From: Halomonas sp. BDJS001
GTDB lineage: Bacteria; Pseudomonadota; Gammaproteobacteria; Pseudomonadales; Halomonadaceae
Assembly (NCBI RefSeq): GCF_026104355.1
Contig: NZ_CP110535.1
Location: 2,294,001-2,358,000, forward strand
Direction of reading: 5' to 3'
DNA length: 64,000 nt
This document shows positions 1 to 8,700 of this stretch, piece by piece. The translations under genes and the position numbers were made by a program. Every line of letters begins with the position of its first letter. The first letter of the stretch is position 1. The notes beneath the pieces were generated by a model, which saw nothing but the letters and a program-made list of their open reading frames with translations, was not told the DNA's origin and made no database searches.

Positions 1-29
1 GGCAAGCTAGCATATTGGGAGGTTTGCAT
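1..29 (-). CDS. Start of a gene downstream of nrdD, cut by the window edge
   Basis: Only the first nine codons are visible (ATG at 29-27, reading MQTSQYASL on the minus strand). An AAGGAA ribosome binding site (37-42 on the plus strand as TTCCTT) sits 7 bases before the ATG, and the gene begins 44 bases after the nrdD stop, so it is probably in the same operon. The preceding NrdD lacks a glycyl-radical tail. This gene could therefore encode a separate small glycyl-radical subunit, or it could be the activase NrdG. Nothing in nine residues distinguishes these. The existence of a gene here is fairly well supported; its identity is inference. Confidence 0.45.
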
Positions 30-73
30 TAGCGTGTTCCTTAAACGAGGTGATAAAAAGTGAGGCAAATGCC

Positions 74-1816
74 TCAAGCCGTGGCGGCGTCGATTGCGCT
101 CGCCGTTTTTGCCCACAGTGCTTCGTCGCACTTGGGGCAGAACTCATGTTCACCCGCCAGGTAGCCATGCACCGGGCAGATCGAAAAGGTGGGTGTCACT
201 GTGAGGTAGGGTAAGCGAAAGTGAGAGAGCGCCGTTTTTACCAGCTTGCGACAGGCGGAGGCCGATGTAATCCGTTCGCGCATATAGAGATGCAATACCG
301 TGCCACCGGTGTAGCGAGTCTGTAAGGGGTCTTGATGGCTCAGTGCCTCAAAGGGATCATCGGTATGGCCCACCGGCAATTGGCTGGAATTGGTGTAGTA
401 GGGCGCCTCGGGTGTACCGGCCTGAAGAATGTCAGGAAAGCGAGTCAGATCCTCCCGGGCAAAGCGGTGAGTGGTGCCCTCTGCAGGAGTAGCTTCAAGG
501 TTATACATATGGCCGGTCTGTTCTTGAAATTCGCGCATCCGCTCCCGGACGTGGTCAAGAAGATCCAGCGCCAGCTGCAGCCCTTGGGCGTCGGCTATAT
601 CGCAGCGATCCCCAGTAAAGTTGCGCACCATTTCGTTAAGCCCATTCACACCCAGAGTGGAGAAATGATTACGTAACGTGCCCAGGTAGCGCTGGGTAAA
701 GGGGTAGAGCCCCTGATCCATTAGTTGCTGAATGCGCTCGCGCTTGAGTTCGAGGCTATCGCGCCCGAGCGACAGTAGGCGATCCAGCTCACTGAACAGC
801 CCGGCCCGGTCGCCGGCAAAGCGGTAACCCAGCCGGGCGCAGTTGATCGTCACTACTCCCAACGATCCGGTTTGCTCCGCGCTGCCGAACAGGCCGTTGC
901 CGCGTTTGAGCAGTTCACTTAAATCAAGCTGCAGGCGGCAGCACATGGAACGCACCATGTGGGGTTCCAGATCCGAATTTAGAAAGTTTTGAAAGTAGGG
1001 CAGGCCGTACTTGGCGGTCAGTGCGAAGAGCCGCTCGGCGTTGTCGCTTTCCCAGTCGAAATCATGGGTGATGTTATAAGTGGGTATCGGGAAGGTGAAC
1101 ACACGCCCGTGGCGGTCACCGGCCTCCATCACTTCCAAATATGCCCGGTTGATCAAGTCCATTTCAACCTGCAGTTCGCCGTAACTGAACGGCTGCTCCT
1201 CTCCACCGATAACCGGTACCTGTTGGCGCAAGTCGTCGGGGCAAACCCAGTCGAAGGTTAGGTTGGTGAAGGGCGTCTGGCTACCCCAGCGCGAAGGCAC
1301 ATTGAGGTTGTAGATGAATTCCTGAAGCGCCTGCTTGACCTGTGCATAGGTGAGGCCGTCCTTGCGCACGTAGGGGGCCAGGTAGGTATCGAAAGAGCTG
1401 AAGGCTTGTGCCCCGGCCCACTCGTTCTGCAAGGTGCCAAGAAAATTAACCATTTGCCCGAGGGCACTTGAGAGGTGGCGGGGCGGGTTGCTTTCGGCTC
1501 GTCCCGGCACCCCATTGAATCCCTGTAGCAGCAAAGTACGCAGCGACCAGCCGGCGCAATAGCCGCACAGCATATCCAGGTCGTGAATATGCAAATCACC
1601 TTCCCTATGAGCTTCCCCCACGGCGTGGGGGTAAATTTCATCGAGCCAGTAGTTGGCTATCAACTTGCCCGAGACGTTGAGGATTAAACCGCCCAATGAA
1701 TAGCCCTGGTTGGCATTGGCGTGAACACGCCAGTCGGCGCGCTGGAGGTACTCATTGACCGTCGAGGCGACGTCAATATGATGCTTTGCTACCTGAACGC
1801 TTGTGGAGCTTTTCAC
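74..1816 (-). CDS. nrdD: Anaerobic (class III) ribonucleoside-triphosphate reductase, large chain without glycyl-radical tail
   Basis: This 580-residue protein belongs to the oxygen-sensitive ribonucleotide reductases that make dNTPs anaerobically. Visible family signatures include the NLTFDW stretch near residue 185, the CCRLQLDL segment near 292, the NCARLGY segment near 325, and a C-terminal zinc site (FSICPVHGYL followed by FCPKC). The usual protein is about 600-700 residues and ends with a glycyl-radical motif of the type RVxGY some 40 residues beyond the zinc site. Here translation stops 17 residues after the last zinc cysteine. The other two frames of the remaining sequence contain no such motif, so a simple frameshift does not explain its absence. 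The N-terminal ATP-cone is also not evident. It lies downstream of ubiU-ubiV on the same strand, and two FNR-like boxes precede it. Confidence 0.9.
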   Translation of the reverse strand: MKSSTSVQVAKHHIDVASTVNEYLQRADWRVHANANQGYSLGGLILNVSGKLIANYWLDEIYPHAVGEAHREGDLHIHDLDMLCGYCAGWSLRTLLLQGFNGVPGRAESNPPRHLSSALGQMVNFLGTLQNEWAGAQAFSSFDTYLAPYVRKDGLTYAQVKQALQEFIYNLNVPSRWGSQTPFTNLTFDWVCPDDLRQQVPVIGGEEQPFSYGELQVEMDLINRAYLEVMEAGDRHGRVFTFPIPTYNITHDFDWESDNAERLFALTAKYGLPYFQNFLNSDLEPHMVRSMCCRLQLDLSELLKRGNGLFGSAEQTGSLGVVTINCARLGYRFAGDRAGLFSELDRLLSLGRDSLELKRERIQQLMDQGLYPFTQRYLGTLRNHFSTLGVNGLNEMVRNFTGDRCDIADAQGLQLALDLLDHVRERMREFQEQTGHMYNLEATPAEGTTHRFAREDLTRFPDILQAGTPEAPYYTNSSQLPVGHTDDPFEALSHQDPLQTRYTGGTVLHLYMRERITSASACRKLVKTALSHFRLPYLTVTPTFSICPVHGYLAGEHEFCPKCDEALWAKTASAIDAATA

Positions 1817-1840
1817 CCAATTCGCCTATATATGCTAGAT

Positions 1841-1854
1841 TTGATAAAAATAAA
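1841..1854. promoter_or_regulatory. FNR/ANR-like box upstream of nrdD (proximal)
   Basis: TTGAT AAAA ATAAA matches the FNR/ANR consensus TTGAT-N4-ATCAA at 9 of 10 defined positions. Its centre is about 31 bases before the nrdD start codon. FNR-family control of class III reductase genes is established in other gammaproteobacteria. The assignment here is by eye only. Confidence 0.4.
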
Positions 1855-1900
1855 TACTATATGTGGTGTCAAAGGGTAAGCGTTCAGGATTTTGCAATAA

Positions 1901-1914
1901 ATGATCCAGGTCAA
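1901..1914. promoter_or_regulatory. FNR/ANR-like box upstream of nrdD (distal)
   Basis: ATGAT CCAG GTCAA matches TTGAT-N4-ATCAA at 8 of 10 positions. Its centre lies about 91 bases upstream of the nrdD ATG, a distance compatible with a class II activator site and a leader of about 50 bases. It is slightly weaker by match count than the proximal box but better placed. Confidence 0.4.
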
Positions 1915-1962
1915 AAATGGTGGGGAAAAATAGTAAGGCGTGGTGGCGCCTAGACTATGGCT

Positions 1963-2910
1963 TTAGCCAATCATCGTGCGGGTGTTATCCATACCCGGTC
2001 GGCCATACCAGTAACCGTCGCAGATTTCAGCATCCACCAGTGATAAAGGGTCGGGCGTAGCTAACCTGCCGAGGCGGGCCTGGTCGAAAGCGGTGACCAC
2101 TTCGGCCATGCCTTCTGCCCGTGGGCTGAGACGTGCCACTGATACCCCCATATCCGCCATGACCGTCAGTTCATGGCGCAGGTCCTGGCAGGCGCTGGAA
2201 AGGGTTTGAATACCGTTCAGGGTAAAAACATCCCGGGACTCTTGTGAACGTAGCACCAAGCCTTCGGGGTATTTTTGGCAGACGAACTTGCAGCGGTCTT
2301 TGGGTGTTTGGTGGCGCCGGGCGGTAAAACAGCGTGACGACCAGGCCAAGGGGAGATGCCCGTAGGCGAATACTTCACATGGGTGGGGAACACCTGCCTG
2401 GTGGCAGTCGTGAATAAGCTTGGTTAAGTCTTGCTGTGACATTTCCACCGGCGCTTGCCAGCGCTTCATTCCAGCACGTGCCATGACGCCCAGTGTCGCC
2501 GGGTTGTAGAGGTTGAGCGCAGCACCGGCGATAAAAGGCAGTCCGGCACTGGAGAGTCGTTGCAGGGCGCTTTGGTCATTGGCCTCGACGATAAAATCAC
2601 CGTTGTCACACAGCTTGCGCAAGTCACGCAGGTCGGCTTCGGACTCGATCAGTGTCTGGCTGGCGAGTACTACCTGCTTGCCCGCCTGGGTGAGCTCGCG
2701 CCCAATGCCTAGCCAGTCGTCCAGTTTCATATCGCGGCGCCGCGAGCAGACGGTTTCGCCCAGAGTAATAATCTCTACCGGCCAGTCGGCTGCCTCGCGG
2801 TAGAAGTCGGCGTAGCGTTGCCGAGTCCAGTAAAAAAGCACCGGCCCGAGGGAGAGTTGAAGAGGGCCGGTTGATGAGGTCGGTGATGCGGGAGGTATGG
2901 TGTTCGGCAT
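1963..2910 (-). CDS. ubiV: O2-independent ubiquinone biosynthesis protein UbiV (U32 peptidase-like, 4Fe-4S)
   Basis: This 315-residue U32-family protein partners with UbiU to hydroxylate ubiquinone precursors without oxygen. Cysteines at 55, 194, 207 and 211 (the last in the segment SSRCFTARRH...DRCKFVCQ) match in order and spacing the four cluster-binding cysteines of E. coli UbiV, offset by about 15 residues because of a longer N-terminus. It starts 9 bases after the ubiU stop, so the two are surely co-transcribed. The partner ubiT (SCP2-domain lipid carrier) is not present in this window. Placement between hemN and nrdD fits an anaerobic role. Confidence 0.93.
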   Translation of the reverse strand: MPNTIPPASPTSSTGPLQLSLGPVLFYWTRQRYADFYREAADWPVEIITLGETVCSRRRDMKLDDWLGIGRELTQAGKQVVLASQTLIESEADLRDLRKLCDNGDFIVEANDQSALQRLSSAGLPFIAGAALNLYNPATLGVMARAGMKRWQAPVEMSQQDLTKLIHDCHQAGVPHPCEVFAYGHLPLAWSSRCFTARRHQTPKDRCKFVCQKYPEGLVLRSQESRDVFTLNGIQTLSSACQDLRHELTVMADMGVSVARLSPRAEGMAEVVTAFDQARLGRLATPDPLSLVDAEICDGYWYGRPGMDNTRTMIG

Positions 2911-2919
2911 AGTAGGCTC

Positions 2920-3915
2920 CTATTTCCAGCGGCGCTCGTAGGCGCCTAGGGTAGTGATGGCACCTTCGGAAAGCTCGGCAAGGCCGGCCATCCAGGCGGG
3001 GTCTGGATCAAAGCGCTCAGGCTGAGCCTCTAAGCGGTTGAGCGCCTGACGCCAGATCCCGGCCACTTTAGAGACATAGGCGGGGCTGCGCTGACGACCT
3101 TCAATTTTGACGGCGCTAATACCCAGGTCGCGCAGCTCCGGCAATAGCTCCAGGGTATTGAGGCTGGTGGGTTCTTCGATGGCGTGATAGGTCTCGCCCG
3201 CCACCTCGAAGCGACCCTTGCATAGGGTGGGGTAGCCCGCGCGCTCGCCTTCGGCGTAGCGGTCGATAAGAACATTGTTAAGGCGCGACTCTAAGCCATC
3301 AGGCGTTTCTTCCCAACGGACATGGGCCGCTGGCGAGCAGACGCCCCGGGTATTGGGCGATTCGCCGGTCAGGTAGGAGGAGAGATAGCAGCGTCCTTCG
3401 GCCATGATGCACAGGCTGCCGAAAGCGAACACCTCCAGTTCTACCGGTGTTTGCTTTGCCAGGTCGCGTACCTGAGTGATTGACAGTACCCGTGGCAGTA
3501 CGGCGCGCTTGATGCCGAAATGCTGGTGGTAAAAGCGAAGCGCTTCATGGCTGGTCGCCGAACCCTGCACTGAAAGGTGCCGCGAGATCTCGGGGTGATG
3601 GCGAGTAGCGTAGTCGAGCAGTCCCATATCGGCGAGAATCAGCGCATCCACGCCCAGTTCGGCGGCCTGATCCACGGCCCGAGTCCAGTGTTGCCAGCCA
3701 TCGGGCTGGGGATAGGTATTAATGGCGCAAAAAACGCGTTTGCCATGTCGGTGGGCGTAATCGATCCCCTCGCGGGCACGTTTGTCGGTAAAGTTTAGCC
3801 CGGCGAATTGCCGTGCGTTGGTGATGTTCTGGAAACCGAAATAGACAGCGTCGGCACCTTCATCTACAGCGCGCTTGAGGGCGGGCAGGTTGCCAGCGGG
3901 ACATACAAGCTCCAT
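2920..3915 (-). CDS. ubiU: O2-independent ubiquinone biosynthesis protein UbiU (U32 peptidase-like, 4Fe-4S)
   Basis: This 331-residue U32-family protein forms the UbiU-UbiV complex that installs ubiquinone hydroxyl groups anaerobically using prephenate as oxygen donor (known for E. coli). The four cluster cysteines fall at residues 169, 176, 193 and 232 (FGSLC, EGRC, RGVC, TLCKGRF), the same numbering as E. coli UbiU. The N-terminus MELVCPAGNLPALKRAVDEG is the family start. It is divergent from hemN and shares a 241-base promoter region with an FNR-like box at 3974-3987. Confidence 0.95.
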   Translation of the reverse strand: MELVCPAGNLPALKRAVDEGADAVYFGFQNITNARQFAGLNFTDKRAREGIDYAHRHGKRVFCAINTYPQPDGWQHWTRAVDQAAELGVDALILADMGLLDYATRHHPEISRHLSVQGSATSHEALRFYHQHFGIKRAVLPRVLSITQVRDLAKQTPVELEVFAFGSLCIMAEGRCYLSSYLTGESPNTRGVCSPAAHVRWEETPDGLESRLNNVLIDRYAEGERAGYPTLCKGRFEVAGETYHAIEEPTSLNTLELLPELRDLGISAVKIEGRQRSPAYVSKVAGIWRQALNRLEAQPERFDPDPAWMAGLAELSEGAITTLGAYERRWK

Positions 3916-3973
3916 AGCGAGACTCCTTGCGGGAAAAGTCCGAGCATTTTAGTCACCTATTTTTTGTCGGCTT

Positions 3974-3987
3974 TTGACACAGGTCAT
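3974..3987. promoter_or_regulatory. FNR/ANR-like box between ubiU and hemN
   Basis: TTGAC ACAG GTCAT resembles TTGAT-N4-ATCAA, with 7 of 10 defined positions and the characteristic TTGA/TCA half-site cores. It lies about 65 bases upstream of the ubiU start and 176 bases upstream of hemN, so ubiU-ubiV is the more likely target. The rest of the 3916-4156 gap holds only the tandem repeat described at 4101-4152. Confidence 0.4.
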
Positions 3988-4100
3988 ATCGGGGTGGCTT
4001 TCAAAAGAGGATAACGCTGCAGAGTAGGCAAGCTGGATGCAGGCAGTTTTTAAAACGTATATTGTATGAATATTAACCAATGCTTGCTGCACCCACTTCC

Positions 4101-4152
4101 AGAGATCTTTTTCAGAGACCTCTTTTAGAGCCCCTTTTCAGAGACTTTTTTC
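4101..4152 (+). repeat. Four tandem copies of a 13-base unit in the hemN leader
   Basis: The units begin at 4101, 4114, 4127 and 4140, each with AGAG followed by a pyrimidine run (AGAGATCTTTTTC, AGAGACCTCTTTT, AGAGCCCCTTTTC, AGAGACTTTTTTC). The array ends 4 bases before the hemN ATG at 4157. It therefore occupies the place of the ribosome binding site, and there is no conventional AGGAGG within 4-12 bases of the ATG. Confidence 0.8.
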
Positions 4153-4156
4153 TATC

Positions 4157-5542
4157 ATGCAAGATGAACTGCTCTTCAATCGCCCCCTGGTAGAGAAATA
4201 TGACCGCCCAGGCCCGCGGTACACTTCTTATCCCACTGCGCCCCAGTTTCATGCTGCGTTTGCCGAGAATGATTACCGTAGCGCCGCCGAGCGCAGTAAT
4301 CGGGTCGCAGTACCCAAGCCGCTTTCGGTCTATGTGCATATCCCGTTCTGCAAAAGCCTGTGCTACTACTGCGCCTGCAACAAAATCATTACTCATAATA
4401 CCGAGCGAGCCGCCGAATACCTCCAGTGGTTAAAACAGGAGATACGTGTTCAGGGAGCGCTGTTCGATACCACCCGGCAAATGACCCAATTACATTTGGG
4501 CGGCGGCACCCCAACCTACTTAAGCAACGCCCAGCTAAGCGAACTGATGGCGGCGCTAGACGAAGCTTTTCACTTCGCTGCACCTGAAGAGCGCGAATTC
4601 TCGCTGGAGGTAGACCCCCGCACCGTGACCCCCGAACAGGTGTACGAGCTCTACACGCTGGGCTTCAATCGGTTGAGCTTCGGGGTTCAGGACTTCGATC
4701 ACGACGTGCAGCAAGCGGTCAATCGCGTCCAGAGTGAAGAGCAGGTGGTATCCCTGGTCAAGGCTGCCCGCGAGGCGGGGTTTGAATCGGTCAGCGTTGA
4801 CCTGATCTACGGTCTACCACTGCAGACAGTGGCGAGTTTCGATACGACGCTAACCAAGATTATTGACCTGCAACCGGATCGCATTGCCGCTTATAGCTAC
4901 GCCCATCTGCCCGAACTGTTTAAAGCTCAGCGGCTAATTCGCCCCGAAGACATGCCGCCACCCGAGCGCAAGCTGGAGCTGCTGGAGCTTACGATTAACC
5001 GCCTGACGGCCGCAGGGTATGTCTACATCGGCATGGATCACTTCGCCCTTCCGAATGACGAGCTGAGCCTGGCCCGGCAAAATGGCACTCTGCAGCGCAA
5101 TTTTCAGGGTTACTCTACCCACGCCGACTGCGACATGATTGGGCTGGGCATTACCTCGATTGGCAAGGTGGGCGATACCTATAGCCAAAACGTCAAGGAA
5201 ACTGCCCAGTATCAGCATCGCTTGGATGAAGGGCGTTTACCGGTCTTCCGTGGCTATCGCCTTAGCGATGACGACCGCCTGCGCCGCGATGTCATTAATA
5301 CTCTGATGTGTCACGGCCGACTTGAATTTGCCGCTATCGAGGCCCGGCACAACATCGATTTTCGCAGCTACTTCGCGAGTGCCTTGGCGAGCCTCGAAGA
5401 GATGGCGGACGACGGACTAATTGCTTTGCGCGACCATGAAATCGAGGTGCTGCCTTCAGGGCGATTGATGATCCGCAATCTGGCCATGGCGTTCGACGCC
5501 TACCTGAAACCAACGGAAAACCGTTATTCGCGCACGGTGTAA
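4157..5542 (+). CDS. hemN: Oxygen-independent coproporphyrinogen III dehydrogenase
   Basis: This 461-residue radical SAM enzyme decarboxylates coproporphyrinogen III to protoporphyrinogen IX, the anaerobic route to heme. Cysteines at 65, 69 and 72 (CKSLCYYC, with a further C at 74) match the E. coli HemN cluster motif, and the YVHIPFCKSLCYY and LGGGTPTYLS segments are typical. The length agrees with E. coli (457). The start chosen gives the family N-terminus (MQDELLFNRPLVEKYDRPGP). It has no clear Shine-Dalgarno, since a 13-base tandem repeat occupies that position. Divergent from ubiU and upstream of narG on the same strand, it supplies heme for NarI and cytochromes under anoxia. Confidence 0.95.
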   Translation: MQDELLFNRPLVEKYDRPGPRYTSYPTAPQFHAAFAENDYRSAAERSNRVAVPKPLSVYVHIPFCKSLCYYCACNKIITHNTERAAEYLQWLKQEIRVQGALFDTTRQMTQLHLGGGTPTYLSNAQLSELMAALDEAFHFAAPEEREFSLEVDPRTVTPEQVYELYTLGFNRLSFGVQDFDHDVQQAVNRVQSEEQVVSLVKAAREAGFESVSVDLIYGLPLQTVASFDTTLTKIIDLQPDRIAAYSYAHLPELFKAQRLIRPEDMPPPERKLELLELTINRLTAAGYVYIGMDHFALPNDELSLARQNGTLQRNFQGYSTHADCDMIGLGITSIGKVGDTYSQNVKETAQYQHRLDEGRLPVFRGYRLSDDDRLRRDVINTLMCHGRLEFAAIEARHNIDFRSYFASALASLEEMADDGLIALRDHEIEVLPSGRLMIRNLAMAFDAYLKPTENRYSRTV

Positions 5543-5716
5543 TTTCAACAGCGCCAACCGTCTATTCCTTTACGTTGGCCGCTCTATCACCTTGGGGGTA
5601 GATAGGGTGTATATGGAGGTAATCACGCAGTAATTCGCTTGTCGATCACGCAGAATCCACTCCATGGAACCCGCACTGTCGGGTATGCAAATTTCCGAGG
5701 AGCCTGGAGATCGACC

Positions 5717-8700
5717 ATGAGTCACTTCATAGATCGGCTGAATTTCTTCCGCAAGTCCCGCGAGCCTTTTGCCAACGAACACGGTGAACTACGCAGCGAA
5801 TCCCGTCAGTGGGAAGATAGTTATCGTGCCCGCTGGCAACACGACAAGGTAGTACGCAGTACCCACGGGGTGAACTGCACCGGCTCCTGTAGCTGGAAGA
5901 TCTACGTTAAGAACGGTTTGGTTACCTGGGAAACCCAGCAGACTGACTACCCCCGTACCCGCCCCGACCTGCCTAACCATGAACCGCGTGGCTGCCCCCG
6001 CGGTGCCAGCTACTCCTGGTATCTGTACAGCGCCAATCGCCTGAAGTATCCATTAGTGCGCAAGCCGCTGCTGGCGCTATGGCGCGAAGCGCTCAAGGCT
6101 AACCCAGACCCGGTAGATGCCTGGGCATCTATTGTCGAAGACCCCGCCAAAACCAAACAGTACAAGCGTGCTCGCGGCATGGGCGGCTTCGTTCGCGGTA
6201 ACTGGGACGAGCTCAACGAGCTGGTCGCTGCCTCTAACGTTTACACCGCCAAGCAGTATGGCCCTGACCGGATCATTGGCTTCTCGCCGATTCCTGCCAT
6301 GTCGATGGTCAGCTACGCCGCGGGTAGTCGCTACCTCTCGCTGATTGGCGGCGTCTGCATGAGCTTCTACGACTGGTATTGCGACTTGCCCCCAGCCTCA
6401 CCGATGACCTGGGGCGAGCAGACCGACGTACCTGAGTCTGCTGACTGGTACAACTCCGGCTACATTATTGCCTGGGGCTCCAACGTGCCCCAGACGCGTA
6501 CCCCGGACGCCCACTTCTTTACCGAAGTACGTTACAAGGGTACCAAGACGGTCTCGATCACCCCGGATTATGCCGAAGTCTCCAAACTTACCGACGAGTG
6601 GCTTTCCGCCAAACAGGGCACCGATGCCGCCCTGGCGATGGCCATGGGCCATGTCATCCTCAAGGAATTCCACCTTGAGAACCCCAGTGCTTACTTTACT
6701 GATTATGTGCGCCGCTATACCGACATGCCGTTCCTGGTAGAACTGGAAGCGCGGGAAGATGGCAGCTTCGCACCGGGTCGCCAACTGCGTGCGAGTGATT
6801 TTGATGCTGCCCTGGGCCAGGAAAACAACCCTGAGTGGAAAACCGTCGCCTGGGACGAAACCCGTGACCAGCTGGTGGTACCACGCGGTTCCATCGGTTT
6901 CCGCTGGGGCGAAACTGGCGACGAAGTGGGCAAGTGGAACCTGGAATCGCTGGACGCCGCAGGCACTGAAATCAAGCCGTTACTAAGCCTGGCCAACCAC
7001 CACGATAGCGTCGCGCGCGTGGCGTTCCCTTACTTCGGCGGTATCGAGCACGAGCACTTTGAGCACGTTAAAGGGGCGGGTGTCGGCGCGGCTGACGACC
7101 TGCTGTTCCACAATTTGCCCGCCAAACGCTTGAAGAGAGCCGATGGCAGCGAAATGCTGGCGGTCACCGTTTTTGATCTTATGTGTGCCAACTACGGTAT
7201 CGATCGTGGCTTTGTCGGCGACGGCGAAGATGATGGCGCCACCTCGTTTGACCAGATTCGCCCCTATACCCCCGCGTGGCAGGAAAAAATCACCGGTGTC
7301 CCTGCAGAGCAGTGCACCCGCATTGCCCGTGAATTTGCCGACAACGCCCATAAAACCAACGGCCGTAGCATGATCATCGTCGGTGCCGGTATGAACCACT
7401 GGTACCACATGGACATGAACTACCGCGGCCTGATCAACATGCTGGTCATGTGCGGCTGTATCGGCCAAAGCGGTGGCGGCTGGGCCCACTATGTGGGGCA
7501 GGAAAAACTGCGTCCGCAGACTGGCTGGACGCCTTTGGCCTTTGGCCTCGACTGGCAGCGCCCGCCGCGCCATATGAACTCTACTTCCTTCTTCTATAGT
7601 CACTCCTCCCAGTGGCGCTACGAAAAGCTCGAGATTAAAGAAATTCTTTCGCCGTTGGCCAAGGCTGAGGATTACCCCGGTAGCCTGATTGACTTTAACG
7701 TGCGTGCTGAGCGCATGGGCTGGCTGCCGTCAGCACCACAACTGGACACTAACCCGCTGCGCCTGGCCAAAAAAGCCGAAGCCGCGGGTATGTCCACTGC
7801 CGACTATGCCGTTCAGCAGCTCAAGAGCGGTGAACTGCGCTTTGCCGCGGAAGACCCGGATGCACCAGAGAACTTCCCGCGCAATATGTTCATCTGGCGC
7901 TCAAACCTGCTGGGTAGTTCCGGTAAGGGCCATGAGTACATGCTCAAGTACCTGCTGGGTACTCGCCACGGTATTCAGGGTAAAGATCTGGGCGACTTCG
8001 GCGGCCAGAAGCCCGAAGAAGTGGTATGGCGTGACGAGGCGCCGGAAGGCAAGCTCGACCTGCTGGTGACGCTGGATTTCCGCATGTCCACCACCTGCCT
8101 CTACTCGGATATCGTGCTGCCTACGGCGACCTGGTATGAGAAGGACGACCTTAACACTTCTGACATGCACCCCTTTATTCACCCCTTGACTGCCGCCACC
8201 GACCCGGCCTGGGAATCGCGCAGCGACTGGGATATTTACAAGGGTATTGCCAAGGCTTTCTCCAAGGTGTGTGTAGGCCACCTGGGCGAAGAGACCGACC
8301 TGGTCACGCTGCCGATGCAGCACGACTCGCCAGGAGAATTGGCCCAGCCGGCGGTGATGGATTGGAAGAAGGGCGAATGCGCGCCGATTCCCGGCAAGAC
8401 CATGCCATCGCTGATTGAGGTCAAGCGCAACTATCCCGAAACCTATGAGCGCTTCACCTCCGTAGGGCCGCTGCTGGAAAGTATCGGTAACGGCGGCAAG
8501 GGCATCGCTTGGAATACCGATGCTGAAGTCGAGCTGCTGGGCAAACTCAATCATCGCAAGCTGGATGGCCCGCATAAGGGGCGTCCATTGATCGACAGCG
8601 CCATCGATGCCGCCGAGATGATTCTGACCCTGGCACCGGAAACCAACGGCGCCGTGGCAGTAAAAGCGTGGGATGCACTCTCCAAAATTACCGGGCGTGA

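Noticed and set aside
74..200. Frameshift as the cause of the missing NrdD tail
   Set aside because: Both alternative frames were read from the zinc site to the window edge; neither contains a glycyl-radical motif or homologous sequence.
5594..5621. Two NarL-heptamer-like sequences upstream of narG
   Set aside because: Each matches TACYYMT at only 6 of 7 positions, and such heptamers occur often by chance; not listed as sites.
5639..5716. In-frame 26-codon extension of narG from a TTG
   Set aside because: It has no ribosome site and no family similarity; the ATG at 5717 gives the canonical N-terminus with GGAG upstream.
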